From Nematostella vectensis (Eukaryota; Cnidaria; Anthozoa; Actiniaria; Edwardsiidae): a DNA stretch of 64,000 nucleotides. The position numbers were made by a program, and so were the translations under genes. This document shows, piece after piece, positions 49,801 through 59,699 of this stretch (its first letter is position 1; each line of letters begins with the position of its first letter). The stretch spans positions 14,814,494-14,878,493 of the forward strand of contig NC_064040.1 in assembly GCF_932526225.1 (NCBI RefSeq), written 5' to 3'. The notes below the pieces were generated by a model. That model saw nothing but the letters and a program-made list of their open reading frames with translations. It was not told the DNA's origin and made no database searches.

Positions 49801-52287
49801 TACCATAAACGATTGGACGATAACCCCCATCTACTCTATCCCGGGAAACCTGATCAATGAGCCAGGCATCTAACTGCCCTAAAACCTGGCATACAAGCCG
49901 CCATTTACTTATTCGTCGCGCGGCACACATAGCGAGAAATTAACTCAGGCTACCACGCGCATATATCAACACGGTTGTGTTTCTCTGCGCCTACCTGAGG
50001 GACGGTTAACTGGTTCTGGCTGGATCTAACTTGAATGGGCCCTTGTGGAGCTGTGGCCCTGTGTACCTGTGACCACAACTGTCCGTTATTATCCCTGGCT
50101 CGTGATTCAGCTCGCTCTCGCGCAACCTCCCTCTCACCTCTTCGACATCGACTTTTGCACAGACTGGATGCATGGTAGCAAATACCTAAACCGTAATGTC
50201 ATGCATTAATTATTTTTAGGAGAGTAAAGGGTGGGGTTTCAGTCGCTGGTGGCTCTCTAGGTAACCCCCGAGTGCTGTGGACGAAAAAGTCTCGAGCACC
50301 CCCCCCCCCCTCCATTTGTCGCTAAAAAGCGGTCGTTCGTATTGAAGAATAGCCAAATCCTAGATATTTTAAATCATGTTTCAATGTATAAAAAAGACAT
50401 TCCCCTCAGCAAATCCTCGCTATGCACCTGCGTAAGTTTTTTTTTTCTTTTTTTTTTAGCGTTTCGCCTTTTAGTACCCTTTTTGCTTTCCTGTTTCAAT
50501 CAGTGACACGCCCCGTTCAAGGCGTGTTGTCTAGTTTCCATAATAAGGCGGTTATTATTTTTCGAATTTCAACCACTTCCCATTTCGTTCGGCGATAGAC
50601 CAATGAAGGACCCCGCGCGCCCGAAAACACATCAGCCTCCCTCCCTTCTCCCCCCCTCCCCTTCACCTCCTGAATATACACACACCACATCCTTGATCTT
50701 TACATGACGGCTCACCTGTCAGTATGATCGTGAGTAAGATGGTGCACGAGAGAATGATGGCGATGCGTTCTGCTGGAGAGAGGGTATCCAACCAGAAGGT
50801 CTCCTCCACTCGCTGCACGGTGGGCGGTGGATTGTGGTAGGTGACATTTGTCTGATAAACTAATGGGCAAACGGTCGTCATACAAATGAGGTTCATGATA
50901 ATACCATGATGGTTGAAAGGGAAAAACGATGCTGATGGTACAATGATGATGATGATAGACGCTGAGATGCTAACAGCTGAGACTTGCTGCTGCTGATGAT
51001 AATGATGATGACGATGAGATTATCAATCGAGCTCTCACCTACTTTAGTGTAGCCGCTAATTCGCGAAAAAAATCCTCTTCTAGAGTATATCTACTATCCT
51101 CTCGTAGATTATGTTTTTCTCAAATCAGTAGGGGTAAAGATGGTTAATCTGAAACTTGTCGAGGCGCCGGGACCCGCGTTTTTTTCAGAATCCGAGCAGA
51201 GACTTTTGTCGAATTCCGGTCCGGTCCGAGCGCGAACTTTTTTTTTTCGCGAGCTTGTTTTCCGATAACTTGCTCGAGTTATGTCATAAACATCAGTCGA
51301 AAAAAAGAATAAGTAGAGTTACTATACAATCTTGCTACAGTATGTAAAGTTTCTGTTTGGAGCGGAAAGACTCAAGGCACGAGACTCGAAAAAACAAGGG
51401 GTAACCCGTAGCATGGTAACAACATAAAGCAGATCGCGTCTAACAAAATCAGATACTCCGAGATCGCGGTTAAAAATCCGAGACTCAGAGACCGTGGTAG
51501 AAAACATAACAAGGCTCTGAGACCATTAAATGTTTTTTTAAAAAAAACGAGACTTGCGTAAAAAACGCCGAGATTCAAAGACTGCGAAATTTTTTGCGAG
51601 ACTTTCGAAATTTCGAGGTACCCATTGCTACCCCCTCAGTGGCTACATATGGGCTAACTCTCACCCACCACTTCTAGTCCTTCTCACTCACGACGACCCC
51701 ACCCACCCCTCCCTTTCCCTCAATAATACAACACCTACAACACCCACAGTCAAACCACAATAGATGATACTATGAATATAAACAAGGTTATCGTGACCCT
51801 GCTACCTTTGCAGAACTGGTGGTTTTCTTCCTACGTTTTCATTAATATCTACATTTCTTAAAGCGTTTTTAATTAACGGTGTACTAGGACATTGCACCAC
51901 TCAAAAGGCATAACGATGTCAAAAGTTTATCTTGTTAGCCACATACCACAAGGACGCGCAGAAATGGATGCAATCGAACCAAGATTAGTGCGGATCATCG
52001 TTATTGTCTTCAGTATAAAAAGATTTCAAACTGAAATGCACAGAATTCTCTCTCCTTGTATCCATTAACCGTTTTAGGGGGGGGGGGGGGGGTATTATTA
52101 TGGAGAATAGATTTTAAAACGCGCATTCAAAACAACCACGATAAGCCCTCTGGTGTTGCGAATTTATAAACACGATAGATAAAGCCCTTTTGCTCTCCGT
52201 TCTTATCTCCATCTGGATATAAAAAGGAAAAGAATGGGTCTTACCTATGAATCCATAAGCTGGATCTGTCGTGGGCTTTGGTTCCAT
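46875..52287 (-). CDS. Unassigned single-pass membrane protein with PPxY tail
   Basis: I do not recognise the family. Four minus-strand exons with matching phases: 52287-52245, 50859-50716, 50185-49995, 47099-46875 (TGA). They predict 200 residues. The N-terminal part has an N-glycosylation site (NVT) and PPP. One membrane segment lies at residues ~47-63 (RIAIILSCTILLTIILTG). Behind it comes a Cys- and Arg-rich stretch (CYHASSLCKSRCRRGER), which would be cytoplasmic by the positive-inside rule. The tail is Pro/Ser-rich with PPPMY, a WW-domain ligand. There is no cleavable signal peptide. The topology resembles Shisa-like, VOPP1 or WBP1-like adaptors, but this is analogy only. Exon 1 is only 14 codons and rests on its donor and phase. 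A 58-bp minisatellite fills much of the last intron. The gene is head-to-head with TSEN34. Confidence 0.68.
48388..49515. repeat. 58-bp minisatellite in intron of the membrane-protein gene
   Basis: About 19 copies of a 58-bp unit with CACACAAGCTGTACCTAGGG, ACCACCTGCACAGTGAGCCA and TGCACTAACACACTGC. Copies differ at a few positions, and the last units end shortly before a non-repeat stretch at 49515. Confidence 0.95.
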
Positions 52288-52535
52288 TTACTTAATAAAG
52301 ACTCGATGGAACTGTTGCAAACGATTTGATGATGCCTTTAACGATTTACATAAATACTTTTAACAAAGATCTCGACTTACTGATTGTATCTACAGACAAA
52401 TTGCATCTTAAACTCTAATTTCGCGCACTATCTAAAATAAACAAACGCCACTTGGGACTATCAAAATATTATCGGGCTCCCTGTGGTATCATGAGCCGTC
52501 TGTTACAAGTCAGTGAGTTTGTGTTTCAAAACAAA
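52288..52535. promoter_or_regulatory. Short bidirectional promoter between membrane-protein gene and TSEN34
   Basis: The minus-strand ATG at 52287 and the plus-strand ATG at 52536 are only 248 bases apart, so both genes must share this interval for their promoters and 5' UTRs. No TATA box is obvious. AAAATGGCGG on the TSEN34 start codon fits the YY1 core motif. Confidence 0.6.
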
Positions 52536-53591
52536 ATGGCGGATGAAGCATGTTCGAAGGAAGTAAGAAAGTTAACCATATTTGCCTCTACGGGAGAAGT
52601 TCTAGTTTGGGATGCAGACACGGTGTTAAAACTCAGGAGTAAATATAGAATTATAGGCTCTCTAATTGGTTCACTTCCTAGAAAACCGAGACAAAATGTA
52701 TTCTTGTCCCTTCCTCTCGTTTTGTCCGAAAATGAAACGACGCTTCTACTAGAGAAAAAAGTTGTAGAACTTAAACAAAGCGACTCGGCACCTCCTTTGC
52801 CATCAGAAGACAAGGTTAAGAGGCTTGATTTTTTGAGAGAAGAGAGCATGCATGAACAAGCTAGGATGTTCTTGGAAGAAAGAGAAGAGAAAAAACAAGA
52901 GCTTTCTGAAGTGATTGAAGAGGGGAGAAAACGAAAAAGAAATCGAAGGAAAAAAGGAAACGGGAACGTCTCAAATATGACAGAAAAGGTAACAAGACTA
53001 GATGGTGAATGCAATAATACAACGAGAAACCATATTCTACACTCGTGTAAAAAGAATCAAGAAGAAATTACTTTTTCGGAAACCTCAAGCTGTTTGAACG
53101 AGCCACAAGCAATGGAGTTATATAATTCTACAAATGAACCATCTGTTTGTGATCCACAACTTGTTGAAGCTGATTTAGCAACGACCAATGGAGATGAAAC
53201 TTTTAAAAGGCTGCAAGGGACTGTGGTTCACATACCAACAAAATCACCACATGCAATAACAGGGTGTTACCCGTTCGCCAAATGGAGTTATCCAAACACA
53301 GAGAATGAGCATTTGAGATACAGCATATTCAAGAACTTGTGGGAGAGAGGGTTATATATAACTTCTGGGTGCAAGTTTGGAGGTGATTTCTTAGCCTACC
53401 CTGGGGATCCTGTTAAGTTCCATTCATTTTATATTGTTGTTGTTGTACCCTATGATAAGAGGACTGGCATGCTGGATGTTGTATCAATGGGTAGACTTGG
53501 TGCGACTGTTAAAAAGACTGCAGTCTTTGCGAGCATGGATTCTGGGGGAAATGTGGTTTATATGTCTGTAAAGTGGAGTGGTATTAGCTAG
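52536..53591 (+). CDS. TSEN34: tRNA-splicing endonuclease subunit Sen34
   Basis: Catalytic subunit that cuts the 3' splice site of intron-containing pre-tRNAs in the nucleus (family knowledge). A single exon of 351 residues; human TSEN34 has 310. The N-terminal domain reads GEVLVWDADTVLKLR and GSLPRKPRQNVFLSLPL, as in the human subunit. A charged linker of about 120 residues follows. The C-terminal nuclease domain has LRYSIFKNLWERGLYIT and FGGDFLAYPGDPVKFHSFY, then GRLGATVKKTAVF. The catalytic triad is visible as about Tyr288, His296 and Lys327. I chose the ATG at 52536, in AAAATGGCGG; an in-frame ATG at 52491 would add 15 residues that look like UTR. Poly(A) signals are at 53647 and 53704. 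Confidence 0.95.
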   Translation: MADEACSKEVRKLTIFASTGEVLVWDADTVLKLRSKYRIIGSLIGSLPRKPRQNVFLSLPLVLSENETTLLLEKKVVELKQSDSAPPLPSEDKVKRLDFLREESMHEQARMFLEEREEKKQELSEVIEEGRKRKRNRRKKGNGNVSNMTEKVTRLDGECNNTTRNHILHSCKKNQEEITFSETSSCLNEPQAMELYNSTNEPSVCDPQLVEADLATTNGDETFKRLQGTVVHIPTKSPHAITGCYPFAKWSYPNTENEHLRYSIFKNLWERGLYITSGCKFGGDFLAYPGDPVKFHSFYIVVVVPYDKRTGMLDVVSMGRLGATVKKTAVFASMDSGGNVVYMSVKWSGIS

Positions 53592-53709
53592 TCTTGAAAT
53601 GCAGGAAGTTGTCAGGCATTTTACTTGACATTTCATGTTGAAGCGAAATAAAAAAATCAGAACCTTACTCAGGACAGAAAGGCTTGGAATATACATCTAA
53701 TTTAATAAA

Positions 53710-54839
53710 AGCTGTCAGTTCAGATGGCGCATTGTAAATGCATTTCTAAGACCAAAAGAAACTATGGAATTCAATAATGAAAAAACATGTATAAATGGTA
53801 CAATAATCCATTAACAGGCATAAATGTATGGTTCTGGCATGGCTGGAGCTTATTCATGACCTTTGTCCTTACAAATAATTTATACCAATAAGCACCTTTC
53901 GGTCGTAGATCTTCCATTCGCCGTTTGCACTTACAGCAATGTTTTTCTTAGGTGTATACCCTGTTTAAAATAAATAGTTTAAAATATGTACTGTCTAGAA
54001 GGTAAACAATGTTAGCCTATCCCCCTAAGAATAAAATAAGTAAAACAAAAATGGGCAATATTTGAGCTATTAATTCTAGTTTGAAATTTCAGCATTATAA
54101 GGGTGTTTTTTATGGAGAGCAATATTAGAATTTCATTGCAAATGGAATATGATAAAATTTAAAAATATTGCACTTTTATTGCCATTGGAATCTAATACAA
54201 GTTAGCTAGTCTGTCTATTAAAGATACACATACTTTACTTTAGATTATTGCACACGTTTTTTCTCCTTGAAAAATCATTTTTATATTGTTAATTGTGCAT
54301 ATTACTGCATTGATTTTCACTAAAATCTGTTAATGTTATGAAGTGCAGCAGTGTTTTAAAAAATAGTTTTGCTTGTTTTTTTTCCATGCATTGTAAATAG
54401 TTCAAAGGGAGGAATATTAACAAAATAAAATTCAAGAAAAACATTGTTGAATATGTCCTAGTGAGCAATTGTTCATTTTAAATTTTACTGTTGCATGTGC
54501 AATGATCTAAACACTCCCATGCCTTCCAATGATAAGGCTTTGCATATTTTAGCTGTCATTAGATTGGCATGTTCACTAAAGCAGAACAATAAAAAAAATA
54601 TGCCCTCTGTTGTTTTGGTGTCTGTGTCCACTGGCAGAATCCCCTTTCTTCCAGGGGGCACTTTTAAGTTAAAACTATTGACATGATGGGGGGGGGGGGG
54701 GGGGAGGGTCCAACAAGGCCTAAACTTTTACATCTAAAAAAATAGGAAGACCACCACCTCCCCTAAAAAACACTGACCCTGAATTCCATATCTAAGAAAA
54801 CCAGGACTTTTCCAAGTACCAATTTTACAACAGTGATTT
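53710..54839. other. Intergenic, one possible orphan exon
   Basis: Mostly AT-rich with a poly-G tract near 54687. On the minus strand at about 53960-53876 an acceptor (TTTTAAACAG) is followed by a frame reading GYTPKKNIAVSANGEWK and then a stop after INYL. It looks exon-like, but I find no partner exon and no poly(A) signal, so it is not called as a gene. Confidence 0.35.
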
Positions 54840-55337
54840 GAAATGTGTTCTAAATACACATACATCACCCCCCCCCCCCCCCCTTCACTTACAAACAAAC
54901 AACTATGTCACCTAACCCTAATCCAGAGTGGAAAGTCAAATACATACTCTCTGTCATTATCAATGCTACCAAGGACTGGAAGAAGTGAAGCTGGAACAAA
55001 CGTGGGCCATCTGTTTTTTTTTATATTAAATCTGCATTTAATACAATGAGCTTTAATCGGTTTGTTTACTGAATTTTTCAACATTCTGTAAACAGTTGCC
55101 ACTATGACAATGACTTTATGATCTCCAGCCTAGTCTCGGATTATTATAGGTTTCCTGTGCTTAGTAAGAGTTGTGACGTCACAGATAGCCAAAGTCCCCG
55201 GCCCTACGCTACATCACGGTTCATCTTGCACAGGAAGCCCGATAACAGCGTCTGGGAACAGGCTGGTACGGATGTATCTGTTAGATCTGCTTATTTTCTT
55301 ACTGTTTGGATTGTCTTATTAAAGCTTTTTAAAAGCG
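54840..55337. repeat. Duplicated segment, copy 1 (downstream of the peptidase-like gene)
   Basis: Nearly identical to 63517-64000 in the same orientation, with small indels in the C-run and A-run. It ends about 25 bases short of the stop codon of the peptidase-like gene at 55363. A minus-strand frame of about 64 codons survives with an in-frame indel between copies, but I cannot assign it. Confidence 0.9.
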
Positions 55338-56615
55338 TCTTATCAATAGTGTATTACTGTTCTTAGTGCTTGCGTGCCACAAAGGCAGCATAGGTTTTGA
55401 TGAGCCACCATCCGTTCTTGTAGGGACGCCAGCCCATGTGCATGTAAAACCTGTCTTGAACTTGGGTATGCCTCCATTTAAAGCACTTCCACTTCCAAAA
55501 CACCTTGATGCAGCGACGCCACTTCCTGTACCTGCGCTTGTACTTCGTTGCCACAGCAAGGTGCCGACCCTTGCCTTTTTTCTTCGTGTGGAACGCCATT
55601 ACCGCTGGAAGGCCCTTCTTGATGGCATTAGCCGCCTTGTGTTTGATCCAAGGCCGTGGCCAGCCAAGATTATAAGAGAGCTTTTTCCAATATTTGGAGA
55701 TGTAGGCTTCGTAACCCTGTCTGGCTCGGTACCAAGGTTGGATTTTTCCCATACCTTTTGCGTTGGTCAAACCCAAGCCCTTCTTGCAATAGGTTCTTAC
55801 TTGTTTTCGGATGGCTTCAATGTATTTTCGTACAGTCCAAGTGACCTTTTTAGGTGCTACGCACTTCGGAGAGCCCCAAACACCGTTGTGGCAGCGGTAA
55901 AGCTCTTTGCTGAAGTGGTACTTGGGAGAGATGTGAGCTAACCTGAAAAAAAATCGTAATTCGAAAAGACAATGTATAACAAATGTATTTAGCCGTAACC
56001 ATAATAGGCGCCAAAAATGTTGTACCAGGAAACTTTAAAGAGTAAAGAAATCGTGTCTTATAAAATTTGAGCCTGCCAGATAACTTCGACATCCCACAAC
56101 CTATATCTTAAAACTAGCCCGATAATTATTTTGGTACAAATGTTTGGTCGACGATATGAATGCATTGCAAATGATGATGTTGTGTGGGAAATACACCAGT
56201 ATTGTTACCGAATTCCGCTTCAGATCTTACCGATCATAATAGCCAAATACTGATGCCCAAGCAACCGGGCCACACCCTGTAAGACAACCTCCGCAACATT
56301 TGGTCTGCCAGTAATTAGGAAATTCCCGCTCTCTCGGTACGGAGTATGTTTTCCATCTCGACCACGGCTTGTATTGTCTCTTGAAAAGTCCCCGTCGTTG
56401 TAACGTCTTTGACTTAATCTTCTCTTTTGTTTTCTCCTTTGTCTTCTTCTTCGTCTTATTCTTACTCCAGTCCTCTTTCTCTTCAAGTTCATCTTCATCC
56501 TCTTTTTCATCTTTATCATCATCTTCATCTTCATCGGCGCTTGTGATTTCGTCTTCAGGGACGCTGTAATGGCTTGGATGGACAGGCTGGTCGTCGTCAG
56601 GCTCTTCATAATCAA

Positions 56616-59029
56616 CAACAACAACAACAACAATATAACTTTATTTATACCACACACAGAAATTACAGTAAGAAAATAAATAATAATTACAGATTTTGGG
56701 TATTGGCTGCCTAGAAGTAACTAAAAAGCTAATCTGGCTAGGCAGCACAAAAAAGTTCAATTAAATGGAGCGTATAGCAAGGACGTACAAGGCACGAATA
56801 CAAAATACATGAAAGCAGCAGCAAAATAAAATGCAATAAAACAAAAAAACTAGATAGAGGCTAATAATTTTCAAGGATTGAGGTCTTTATTGCAGCCTTG
56901 AAGCTAGGCAAACGCATGGTTTTGGTAGGTTCTTTGATGTTATTCCAAATTGAGGCACCTTTAAAACGAATATTAAACTTTCCATAATTAGTTCGAGGTA
57001 AAGGGAGGCAGTACGATGATTTAGAAGCCAGTCTTGTATTATATTTGTGCCTTGAAGCAACCGTAGTAAAAAAAGAATCAAAAGGAGTTGGAAGTAGATT
57101 CAAATTAAATTTGTACATAAATATTGTATTTAAGTAATAGATTAGATCAGGAGCTTTCAAGATATTTAGTTTTCTAAAGATAGGAGAAGTATGTTCAATG
57201 TAAGATGAGAAAGTTATGATTCTAACAGCTTTCTTCTGTAAAATAAAAAGAGGCTTGATTGTTGATTCATATGTGTTGCCCCAAATAATAGCACCATAAG
57301 TAAGAAATGGATAAATTAGAGAATAATATAGCTGAGTGAGAATTGTTGGTGATACATAGTAACGCAGCTTTGCTATTATTCCGACACCTCTGGAGATTTT
57401 CTTACTTAACTGGTTAATGTGCTCCTTCCAGTTAAGAAAGGAGTCAATAACTACACCAAGATATTTGATATTATTTTTTTGTTTAATGGTATTATTATTG
57501 ATTGATAAAGAAATAGAACTAGCCAGCCTCTTTTGTGCTGGTCGAAAAATGACAAAATTAGTTTTACTGATGTTCAAAGCCAATTTATTTGCACAAAGCC
57601 AACGATTTATATTATACAGATCTGTGTTTACTTTGGTCTCTAAGGATGTCAATGAAGAATCGGCACAAAATAAATTGGCATCATCAGCAAATAAATGAAA
57701 GTCAAATAAGTTGGAGCAGTTATTAAAATCATTAATGTACAGAAGAAAGAGAAGGGGACCAAGTACTGAACCTTGAGGCACTCCACATGTTATTGGTAGT
57801 GGTGCAGATGACACATTACCAATAGAAACAAACTGTTGCCTGTTTGATAAGTAGGAAACAAACCATTCATAAGCTATGCCACGGATGCCGTATGAATAAA
57901 GTTTTGCTAATAATATTTTATGATCAACAGTATCAAAAGCTTTGCTAAAATCAAGAAATATGCCACAAGAGTATTGACCACCCTCAATTGATCTTTGGAT
58001 TTTATCGGTAATAAGCAGAAGAGCATGTTCTGTAGAATGATTGGCTCGAAAGCCAAATTGATTTTTGTACAAAATATCGTATTTGTCTAGAAATTTTATG
58101 ACTCTGTTATACATTAACCTTTCAAGTAACTGATTAAAAATAGATAATAATGATATTGGTCTAAAATTAGAAGTGTCAAAATGAGAGCCTGATTTGTAAA
58201 TAGGTATGACACGTGCAATTTTGAAGGCATCAGGTACAATGCCAGAAGAAAAGGACAGATTGTATAATATCTCCAGAGGCCTTGAAATAATAGAGCTTAG
58301 TATTTTAAGAACTGTAATTGGAAGGCTAGAAGAACCACAAGCTTTACCTGATTTAATTCCTAAGATTATACTTCTAATTTCCTCTGTAGATGTGGGAGCT
58401 AGAAGAAAGCTGTTAGAATTAGCTGTTGGAAGAAATTCTGAAAATAAAGTGTTTACTTTTGGAATATTGTTGCTGATATTTCTGCCAACATTAGCAAAGA
58501 AGTAATTGAACTCATTTGCTATCTCATTTACATTGGTTAAAACCTTATTAGAAGATACAATTTTTGAAGGTGTGAAATGAGCCTTAGGCTTTAGCACGAC
58601 AATTTCTTTTATCCCTTTCCAGATATTTTTTATGTTAGATTTGTTAAAATTAAAGTACTTTTCATAGTATTTTCTCTTACTTATTGCAATTAAATGGTTC
58701 AATTTATTTCTATAGATTTTGTATTTTTCAAAATGATATTGATTTCTAGATTTAATAAACTTCCTCTTGATCTGAGACTTTCTTTAAGATGATGTCGTAC
58801 TTTTCATTTAGAAAGTCAAGAGACGCCTGTAATGGCGCCAGTTTCTTGTCGAGTAGTTCTTCCAAAACCTCTCTTGTTAAAGCCATGGCCACAAAAAAAT
58901 AAAGAACAAATAGACACATACGACAACACTAAATATTTGAATTACATATATGAACTTAATGCACATGAAAGTGCAAACAACGACTTCAAAACGCGGAGCT
59001 AAAGCTAGGCACGTCCAACCACGCCGCTG
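56616..59029 (-). mobile_element. CR1/L2-like non-LTR retrotransposon, internally deleted
   Basis: Flanked by a direct repeat TTGATTATGA (minus strand; 59030-59039 and 56606-56615). The 3' end is a (TTG)n tail near 56616-56635, and an AATAAA lies a few bases before it. From the 5' end, about 140 bases of leader precede an ATG at 58886 with MALTREVLEELLDKKLAPLQ, an ORF1-like coiled-coil start that ends at a stop near 58752. The sequence then passes directly to the linker and reverse transcriptase of ORF2. The rest of ORF1 and the endonuclease domain are missing, so the element is internally deleted rather than 5'-truncated. Confidence 0.85.
56861..58765 (-). CDS. LINE reverse transcriptase (ORF2 C-terminal part)
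   Basis: An open frame of over 600 residues with the reverse transcriptase blocks in order: ARVIPIYKSG, NFRPISLLSIFNQLLERLM, QFGFRANHSTEHALL, FLDFSKAFDTVDH, GVPQGSVLGPLLFLLYINDF, and the catalytic box FADDANLF. The thumb and C-terminal region follow (KYLGVVID, LTYGAIIWG, KYNTRLASKS). The frame is intact to its stop, which suggests a recent insertion. The apurinic endonuclease domain normally upstream is absent. Confidence 0.93.
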   Translation of the reverse strand, partial: RKFIKSRNQYHFEKYKIYRNKLNHLIAISKRKYYEKYFNFNKSNIKNIWKGIKEIVVLKPKAHFTPSKIVSSNKVLTNVNEIANEFNYFFANVGRNISNNIPKVNTLFSEFLPTANSNSFLLAPTSTEEIRSIILGIKSGKACGSSSLPITVLKILSSIISRPLEILYNLSFSSGIVPDAFKIARVIPIYKSGSHFDTSNFRPISLLSIFNQLLERLMYNRVIKFLDKYDILYKNQFGFRANHSTEHALLLITDKIQRSIEGGQYSCGIFLDFSKAFDTVDHKILLAKLYSYGIRGIAYEWFVSYLSNRQQFVSIGNVSSAPLPITCGVPQGSVLGPLLFLLYINDFNNCSNLFDFHLFADDANLFCADSSLTSLETKVNTDLYNINRWLCANKLALNISKTNFVIFRPAQKRLASSISLSINNNTIKQKNNIKYLGVVIDSFLNWKEHINQLSKKISRGVGIIAKLRYYVSPTILTQLYYSLIYPFLTYGAIIWGNTYESTIKPLFILQKKAVRIITFSSYIEHTSPIFRKLNILKAPDLIYYLNTIFMYKFNLNLLPTPFDSFFTTVASRHKYNTRLASKSSYCLPLPRTNYGKFNIRFKGASIWNNIKEPTKTMRLPSFKAAIKTSILENY

Positions 59030-59603
59030 TCATAATCAATGTCATAATCGCCATCATCTTCATCACTAGAGGGTGTACTTTCTTCTTCGATAATTTGACG
59101 AAGCAGGTCCTTTCTCTTCTCTTCAGAAATAGTGTATTCGGCTGGTTCTACCGGAGGGTTTTTTTCGATTTCCTCGAATTCTTCGTTATCGTTTGTGGTA
59201 GACGCCTTGTCTTGGTCGTCATCGTTTGTGGTCGACGCCTTGTCTTCGTCGTCATCGTTTGTGGTTGGCACCTTGTCTTCGTTGACGGTTTGGCTCTGTG
59301 ACGCTTCTTCTTTGCTCTGAAAATCCATGTGAGGAGTTCCGTCCAGTACATTGTCTTCGTCCAGAAATCTTTCGTCTTCATCATTCACAGCTTGCTTGTC
59401 TTCTCGAAGTTTCAGGAGTTCGCCATCTTGTTGATCAAATTGGTTTTCTGCACTTGGTAGCCGACTTTCTGGAGCTACTGTCGCGGCGTACGCCAGCAAA
59501 AGAAGAAAAACAGCCTTTCTTTTGCACATTATCTGTAAAAAAGCACAAAAACATGATGTGGTGAACAACTATCCTTCCTTGAAAGAGTTGTTCGAACTCT
59601 TAC

Positions 59604-59660
59604 CTTCAATGCTGCCAAACTCCTGTTGCTTCTCTTTAGGCCCGCTTCGCCACTCTTTTC
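59604..59660 (-). other. 5' UTR exon of the peptidase-like gene
   Basis: A minus-strand donor (GAAG then GTAAGA, exon edge 59604) pairs with the acceptor TTTTTTACAG just before 59532, where the coding exon starts three bases upstream of its ATG. The exon's 5' end is set by the TATA box 25-30 bases upstream and is approximate. Confidence 0.6.
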
Positions 59661-59683
59661 CTTAGATCAGAGCTCGTAGATCG

Positions 59684-59694
59684 GTATTTATATC
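59684..59694 (-). promoter_or_regulatory. TATA box of the peptidase-like gene
   Basis: Minus-strand GGATATAAATACC lies about 150 bases upstream of the ATG and 80 upstream of the first donor. This is the clearest TATA box in the window, and it suits a strongly expressed, tissue-restricted secreted product. Confidence 0.6.
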
Positions 59695-59699
59695 CTACG

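Larger units (their letters stand above)
55363..59529 (-). pseudogene. Secreted C39/papain-like cysteine peptidase-fold protein, coding exon split by a LINE
   Basis: Coding parts on the minus strand are 59529-59030, 56605-56231 and 55942-55363 (TAG side of a LINE excluded). The first two were one exon before a LINE entered at 59029/56616. Without it, lengths 500 + 375 + 580 give 485 codons and every phase fits. The signal peptide is KAVFLLLLAYAATVA. A long acidic propeptide-like region with EDKVPTTNDD-type repeats follows, then a Lys-rich segment and the core motif GCGPVAWASVFGYYD, whose Cys is the likely nucleophile. The second exon carries RHLAVATKY, the likely His, and MGWRPYKNGWW, the Asn/Trp end of C39-like folds. 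The C-terminus is unusually rich in Lys, Arg and Trp. As it stands the allele stops after 174 residues, in LINE sequence. Peptidase activity is inferred from motifs only. Confidence 0.78.

Noticed and set aside
49475-49930. Minus-strand frame of 151 codons
   Set aside because: No domain or signal recognised; overlaps the end of the 58-bp array and lies within an intron of the membrane-protein gene. Possibly an unidentified element.
53876-53960. Exon-like minus-strand piece with good acceptor and stop
   Set aside because: No upstream partner exon or poly(A) signal found; kept only as a note under the intergenic entry.
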